DNA from: Aliikangiella sp965214955
Lineage (GTDB): Bacteria; Pseudomonadota; Gammaproteobacteria; Enterobacterales; Kangiellaceae
Reading direction: 5' to 3'
DNA length: 64,000 nt
Assembly: GCA_965214955.1 (NCBI GenBank)
Contig: CBDCCU010000009.1
Coordinates: 372,001 to 436,000, forward strand
Part shown: positions 60,699 through 64,000 of the stretch, piece after piece
How positions within the stretch are numbered: position 1 is the stretch's first letter
How the letters are laid out: the number at the start of each line of letters is the position of its first letter
The notes under the pieces: model-generated
Seen by the model: the letters and a program-made list of their open reading frames with translations, nothing else
Told to the model about the DNA's origin: nothing
Database searches by the model: none
Translations under genes and position numbers: made by a program

Positions 60699-62167
60699 GG
60701 TTGTAGCTCCTGCAAGTTACTTTCCTGCAAGCGACTTTTCTGAGAGCTATTTTCTTGCAAGCTATTTTCAATAGGCTGTTCGGCTTCTAACCAGTTATAA
60801 AGTCTTTGCTGGTTTATCCCTTGTATTGCGGTTTTAGAAGCCAGTTGCTTTGGCATATCAATAACAACACGCTGCACCATCAGTTGTTTTAAATTTTCTA
60901 CAACCGTTTGCGAAGCTTGATTATCCACAAAAAAGGTTTCAACCCAATTAAGCGCCTGTTTTAAGCTTTGCTCAAATAATTGTTGCTCGGCGCGCACCAG
61001 TGCAATTTGCGCTTTTTGTAGTGCTAGTTGAATATTGGCATTAAGATTGGCTCTATTTTCTGGCGTCATTAATGGTTTAACTGGCTCGCTGTGATCTTTA
61101 ATGGTGACAAAGTCTTTTAAAAAGTTTTGGTAAATTGAATTCCAAGTAAACGATTTATCTTGCTCAGCTAGTTCTTTAATCACAGGTTCAACTTCTTCAT
61201 AAGCTAAAGCTTTTAAATCTAATGTAGTAACTTGATCACTCAGTGCACTTAAGCTTGCGGTTATTCCACCAATATCAGGTGCAACTACTAGCTGAAGATT
61301 ACCCACATCTTGAGCAATAGTTTGGCGCAAATCGAGCAAACGATTATCGGCAATTTCAGAAACTTTTTGATCAGCGGTTTTCAATAAACCAATGGCGGTG
61401 TTTTTATCTTTTTCTAAGGTAATTTTATATTCTGCCAGTTTAATTAAATATTCTGCCTCGGCTAAAAGCCAATCTTGTTGTTGTCTACCCGATAACTCCA
61501 ACACTCGCTCTTGGGTTGCGGTAAGCGCATCTTTTAGCTGGGCAATTTGTTGCGCTTGTGCGTTGATGGTTTGCTGATTAAGCCTAGTGGCATCAATGGC
61601 ATTTTCTGCTCTGGTTTGTGATTGAGTAATTTGAAGATTTTGCTGATTAGTACTGCTAACCATATTGGCCTCAAATTTTGACCAACTTTGAGCTGCTAAA
61701 TATTGCTGATAGCTACTCCAACCAGCACCAGCTAAAGCAATAAGTACCAATAAAAGCATAAACCAGAAACGCCCAGAACCAGCACCACCGGATTTTTTAG
61801 GCTTATTGAGCTTTGGCATTTTAGGTGCGTCAAATTGAGGCTCGCTAACAATATCTGGTTTAGGTAAATTTTTAGAGGGTTCTTTTTGTGAAGCCTTTGT
61901 CTCTGACGACGATGCTATTTCGTCATTAAGCTCATTAAGTTTTGCTTTTACTGCACTTGGCTTATCAAGTTTATTTGCTTTATCCGATTTAATAGGCTTG
62001 CTTGGCTTTGTGTCATCTGCCTTTTTGCTAGGCTGCTTATGCTTAGTATTGATCTCTTCGACATTACTAAAATTGGTATTATCAAGCGCTGCATTATCAC
62101 TAGATGGGGACTTTTTTAACCCACTTTTAGTTGCTGGTTTGTCGGTATCTTTTTTATCTTCACTCAT
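60695..62167 (-). CDS. hemX: HemX-family membrane protein
   Basis: A 490-residue protein with a Lys/Ser-rich, low-complexity cytoplasmic N terminus (about 1-125), one membrane helix (about 132-152) and a long helical periplasmic part with coiled coil (QQNLQITQSQ-type stretch at about 175-230). Matches the HemX family, annotated as uroporphyrinogen-III methyltransferase-like, though catalytic function is doubtful. The C terminus includes repeated SLQEN/SRLQESNLQE units. Starts 23 bp after hemD and overlaps hemY by 4 bases. Confidence 0.92.
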   Translation of the reverse strand: MSEDKKDTDKPATKSGLKKSPSSDNAALDNTNFSNVEEINTKHKQPSKKADDTKPSKPIKSDKANKLDKPSAVKAKLNELNDEIASSSETKASQKEPSKNLPKPDIVSEPQFDAPKMPKLNKPKKSGGAGSGRFWFMLLLVLIALAGAGWSSYQQYLAAQSWSKFEANMVSSTNQQNLQITQSQTRAENAIDATRLNQQTINAQAQQIAQLKDALTATQERVLELSGRQQQDWLLAEAEYLIKLAEYKITLEKDKNTAIGLLKTADQKVSEIADNRLLDLRQTIAQDVGNLQLVVAPDIGGITASLSALSDQVTTLDLKALAYEEVEPVIKELAEQDKSFTWNSIYQNFLKDFVTIKDHSEPVKPLMTPENRANLNANIQLALQKAQIALVRAEQQLFEQSLKQALNWVETFFVDNQASQTVVENLKQLMVQRVVIDMPKQLASKTAIQGINQQRLYNWLEAEQPIENSLQENSSQKSRLQESNLQELQP

Positions 62168-62190
62168 GATCTGTTGTTCCTGCTCAGCGG

Positions 62191-62937
62191 CTAGCTGGCT
62201 AATTTTGAATCGTCATAGTACGATTGAACACATTGTACCAGCTGTGCATCAGTTGCGCCTGTAGATTGTGCCACAATCTCAAAGCCTTTTTGTTTTGCTA
62301 ATTTGGCAAGCCTGTCACTGCTAACGATTACCTTAGTTTGATGATTAAAATCTGCCGACAAGCCTAAAATTCGATATAAATGCTCCATTGCATCGGCACT
62401 CGTTATGATCCAAACCGCAGTGGCTTTATTAGCTTGCTGAATTAACTTTTGCTCGGCAAAACTGGGTAATTTTCGTTGATATAAATCGATAGCAGTAACT
62501 ATAGCACCTCGCTGGGTACAAACTTCATTAATAATGCTTCTTCCACCTTTACCCTTAACTAATAGAATGGTTTCATTATTAATATTTTGCAAAGCCTCAA
62601 GCTCTAGCAACCCCTCTGCATTCATTTGTTTAGGAATACTGACCTGAACATTCAGCTTTTGTTGCAATAGTTTTGCTGTAGCCGAGCCAACGGCTAAATA
62701 TTGCTTTACCTGCGGAATAGTATGCTTTTGTGAATAAAAATTAGCAGCGCTTTTACTAACAAATATTGCTTTATCAAAGGGGGCGCTAGGTAATGAATTT
62801 TCTATCAGCTCTATGTTTAATAAAGGGAGATGAGCCACTTCAATTTCAGGGAGCTGATATTGAAGTGCTAATAGCAAATCGTCAGCCTGATCTTTAGGGC
62901 GAGTGATGATAAATTGTGTGTACTGGTTATCTAACAT
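62191..62937 (-). CDS. hemD: Uroporphyrinogen-III synthase
   Basis: Cyclises hydroxymethylbilane with ring inversion to uroporphyrinogen III. 248 residues from ATG 62937; a GTG at 62949 would add four codons. The protein is poorly conserved in general, but FIITRPKDQADDLLLALQ at the start, FVSKSAANFY, AVGSATAKLL and WIITSADAMEHLY are typical. It heads a hemD-hemX-hemY operon. Unusually, hemC is not directly upstream; a fatty acid hydroxylase-like gene is divergently transcribed there. Confidence 0.9.
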   Translation of the reverse strand: MLDNQYTQFIITRPKDQADDLLLALQYQLPEIEVAHLPLLNIELIENSLPSAPFDKAIFVSKSAANFYSQKHTIPQVKQYLAVGSATAKLLQQKLNVQVSIPKQMNAEGLLELEALQNINNETILLVKGKGGRSIINEVCTQRGAIVTAIDLYQRKLPSFAEQKLIQQANKATAVWIITSADAMEHLYRILGLSADFNHQTKVIVSSDRLAKLAKQKGFEIVAQSTGATDAQLVQCVQSYYDDSKLAS

Positions 62938-63040
62938 ATTGATATTCACACTTAGTCTAATTTCTCTTGTTATTTTAACCTTTAATAAGCCGATATGTTA
63001 AAGTGACTTTATCACTACTTTTAGTTCCATAATATCGCAC

Positions 63041-63769
63041 ATGGATTTATTAATACTTACCATTATTCTAGCAGTATTTATTTGTGTTTTTACCTTAGAA
63101 GTTATTGCTCCTGCTTCTAAAAACAGCTGTGATAGACGTTGGTTAATTCTTGCATCTGTAATTAGCCTAAGTCAGTCAATCACTACAATTGGTGCCGGAT
63201 TTATCTTTGTTGATTTATTTAGCCAACTTTCTGTTATTAGTTTAAGTAATGTACATTTTATCTTTCAAGGACTTCTTGGCTTTCTGTTAACAAGTTTTAT
63301 CGCATATTGGTGGCATAGAGCAATGCATGGAATAGATTTATTATGGCGAATATTCCATCAACTGCACCATAGCCCTCGCCGAATAGAATCGCTAACTTCT
63401 TTTTATATGCACCCATTTGATGGTTTTGCAGCAACTCTTTTAAATGCAATTTGCTGTTATTTAATACTAGGTATTAATGCTTATGGTGCGGCAATTAGCC
63501 TATTGATTGCCGCCGTTTATAATATTTATATTCATGCTGATTTAAAAACACCTTTTTGGTTAGGGTATATAATACAAAGACCTGAAATGCACCGTGTTCA
63601 TCATAAACATATGCATCATGCACAAAACTATGGATTAGCTATTTGGGATCTTATGTTTGGTACATTTAATAACCCAAAAGACTATATTGATGAAGTGGGG
63701 TTTGACGCTAAAAGGGAAGCGCGTATCTATGATATGTTGCGTACTAAAGATGTTTATAAATCTAACTAA
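63041..63769 (+). CDS. Sterol desaturase/fatty acid hydroxylase-family membrane protein
   Basis: A 242-residue membrane protein with the histidine boxes of the diiron hydroxylase superfamily: HRAMH (about 101), HQLHH (about 115), and HRVHHKHMHH near the C terminus. About four to five hydrophobic segments. Related enzymes hydroxylate or desaturate lipids. It is alone and divergent from hemD; substrate unknown. Confidence 0.88.
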   Translation: MDLLILTIILAVFICVFTLEVIAPASKNSCDRRWLILASVISLSQSITTIGAGFIFVDLFSQLSVISLSNVHFIFQGLLGFLLTSFIAYWWHRAMHGIDLLWRIFHQLHHSPRRIESLTSFYMHPFDGFAATLLNAICCYLILGINAYGAAISLLIAAVYNIYIHADLKTPFWLGYIIQRPEMHRVHHKHMHHAQNYGLAIWDLMFGTFNNPKDYIDEVGFDAKREARIYDMLRTKDVYKSN

Positions 63770-63810
63770 CCTTCTAAACAGCATACGCTTTAACTAGTTA
63801 AACCATTTAT

Positions 63811-64000
63811 TTAAGTTTGTTGATAATAATTAATATCTTTTCTTAAAAGCGTTTCTCCCTCATAAACCACAACATCTATGCCGCCAGCACCATAGCCCAA
63901 CTCTTTAAAAGCGCGTTTTTCTACTTGGGTTAATCCACCGTCTAACTTTTCCATAGGATGAATAATGATAAAGGGTGGCAAAAAGTAAAATTGGTTTTTG
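63811..64000 (-). CDS. C-terminal part of an unidentified gene, cut by the window edge
   Basis: Minus-strand frame open from the right edge to a TAA at 63811-63813, about 62 codons visible. The end reads, from the edge inward, FYFLPPFIIIHPMEKLDGG, LTQVEKRAFKELGYGAGGID and VVVYEGETLLRKDINYYQQT. It has sound amino-acid composition and codon use for the region. The start and most of the gene lie outside; no family recognised from this fragment. Confidence 0.6.
   Translation of the reverse strand, partial: KNQFYFLPPFIIIHPMEKLDGGLTQVEKRAFKELGYGAGGIDVVVYEGETLLRKDINYYQQT

Noticed and set aside
1..64000. tRNA, rRNA, prophage and defence islands
   Set aside because: No such genes were recognised on either strand; nearly all recognisable genes are housekeeping, transport or signalling, apart from the IS element and the small unfamiliar groups listed above.

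Overview
The window looks like ori-proximal chromosome of a low-GC (clearly AT-rich, roughly 35-40% G+C by eye) marine gammaproteobacterium. The gene families (Mg-type HemB of the Pseudomonas kind, AlgZ/AlgR next to hemD-hemX-hemY, aerobic HemF, Coq7, YheS/YheV, SbcB, TolB-like amidohydrolase, CadC-like TPR regulator) fit an Oceanospirillales/Alteromonadales-type organism; a Kangiellaceae-like genome is my best guess, from gene content only. No rRNA, tRNA, prophage or CRISPR array was seen.

Layout. 0-7 kb: polA, then a 470-bp AT-rich gap with DnaA-box-like sites, a TRAP transporter split into a dctQ-dctM pair and a convergent dctP, and an AhpD-like gene. 7-7.6 kb: a gene-free block bounded by long imperfect inverted repeats. 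7.6-12.3 kb (minus strand): purE-tsaC-hemF-DUF559 and hemB-sseA, separated by a tandemly duplicated G/C-rich palindromic repeat. 12.5-22.7 kb: bluB, a 42-residue membrane protein, an NhaC-type antiporter, SRPBCC, PilZ, Tag-like glycosylase, a DsbA-like lipoprotein, an FG-GAP protein, a predicted gluzincin peptidase and yheS. 22.7-24.1 kb: a complete IS10-like element with 9-bp target duplication. 24.1-26.7 kb: an unrecognised family of exported proteins built from a two-cysteine module present three times. 26.7-28.7 kb: csp, and yheV-hpt-mtnN. 28.8-34.1 kb: AtoE-type permease, RetSat-like oxidoreductase, then a very AT-rich run of small membrane proteins around a CPBP protease. 34.2-40.9 kb: flavodoxin-fold protein, PAP2 phosphatase with an MJ1255/VC2487-type glycosyltransferase, a pitrilysin lipoprotein and hemC. 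40.9-41.2 kb: a probable small RNA with C-rich loops and a strong terminator. 41.2-51.8 kb: chemoreceptor, 2OG dioxygenase, TIGR03546/TIGR03545 pair, CadC-TPR regulator with a cysteine-rich exported protein, DUF523, coq7, and an 11-copy 39-bp repeat array. 51.8-64 kb: sbcB, DUF1272, lipoprotein, TolB-amidohydrolase fusion, algZ-algR tail-to-tail with hemD-hemX-hemY, a fatty acid hydroxylase-family protein and a gene running off the right edge.

How genes work together. Four early tetrapyrrole enzymes are encoded here (HemB, HemC, HemD, HemF) plus HemX and HemY, but hemC has been separated by about 20 kb from its usual hemD partner. The most unusual items are the probable antisense-SD small RNA at about 40.9-41.0 kb, the expanding two-cysteine exported family at 24-26.7 kb, the DnaA-box cluster near 3.1 kb, and several families of intergenic repeats that reach into genes, supplying C-terminal codons, a ribosome binding site or stop-proximal tandem repeats.
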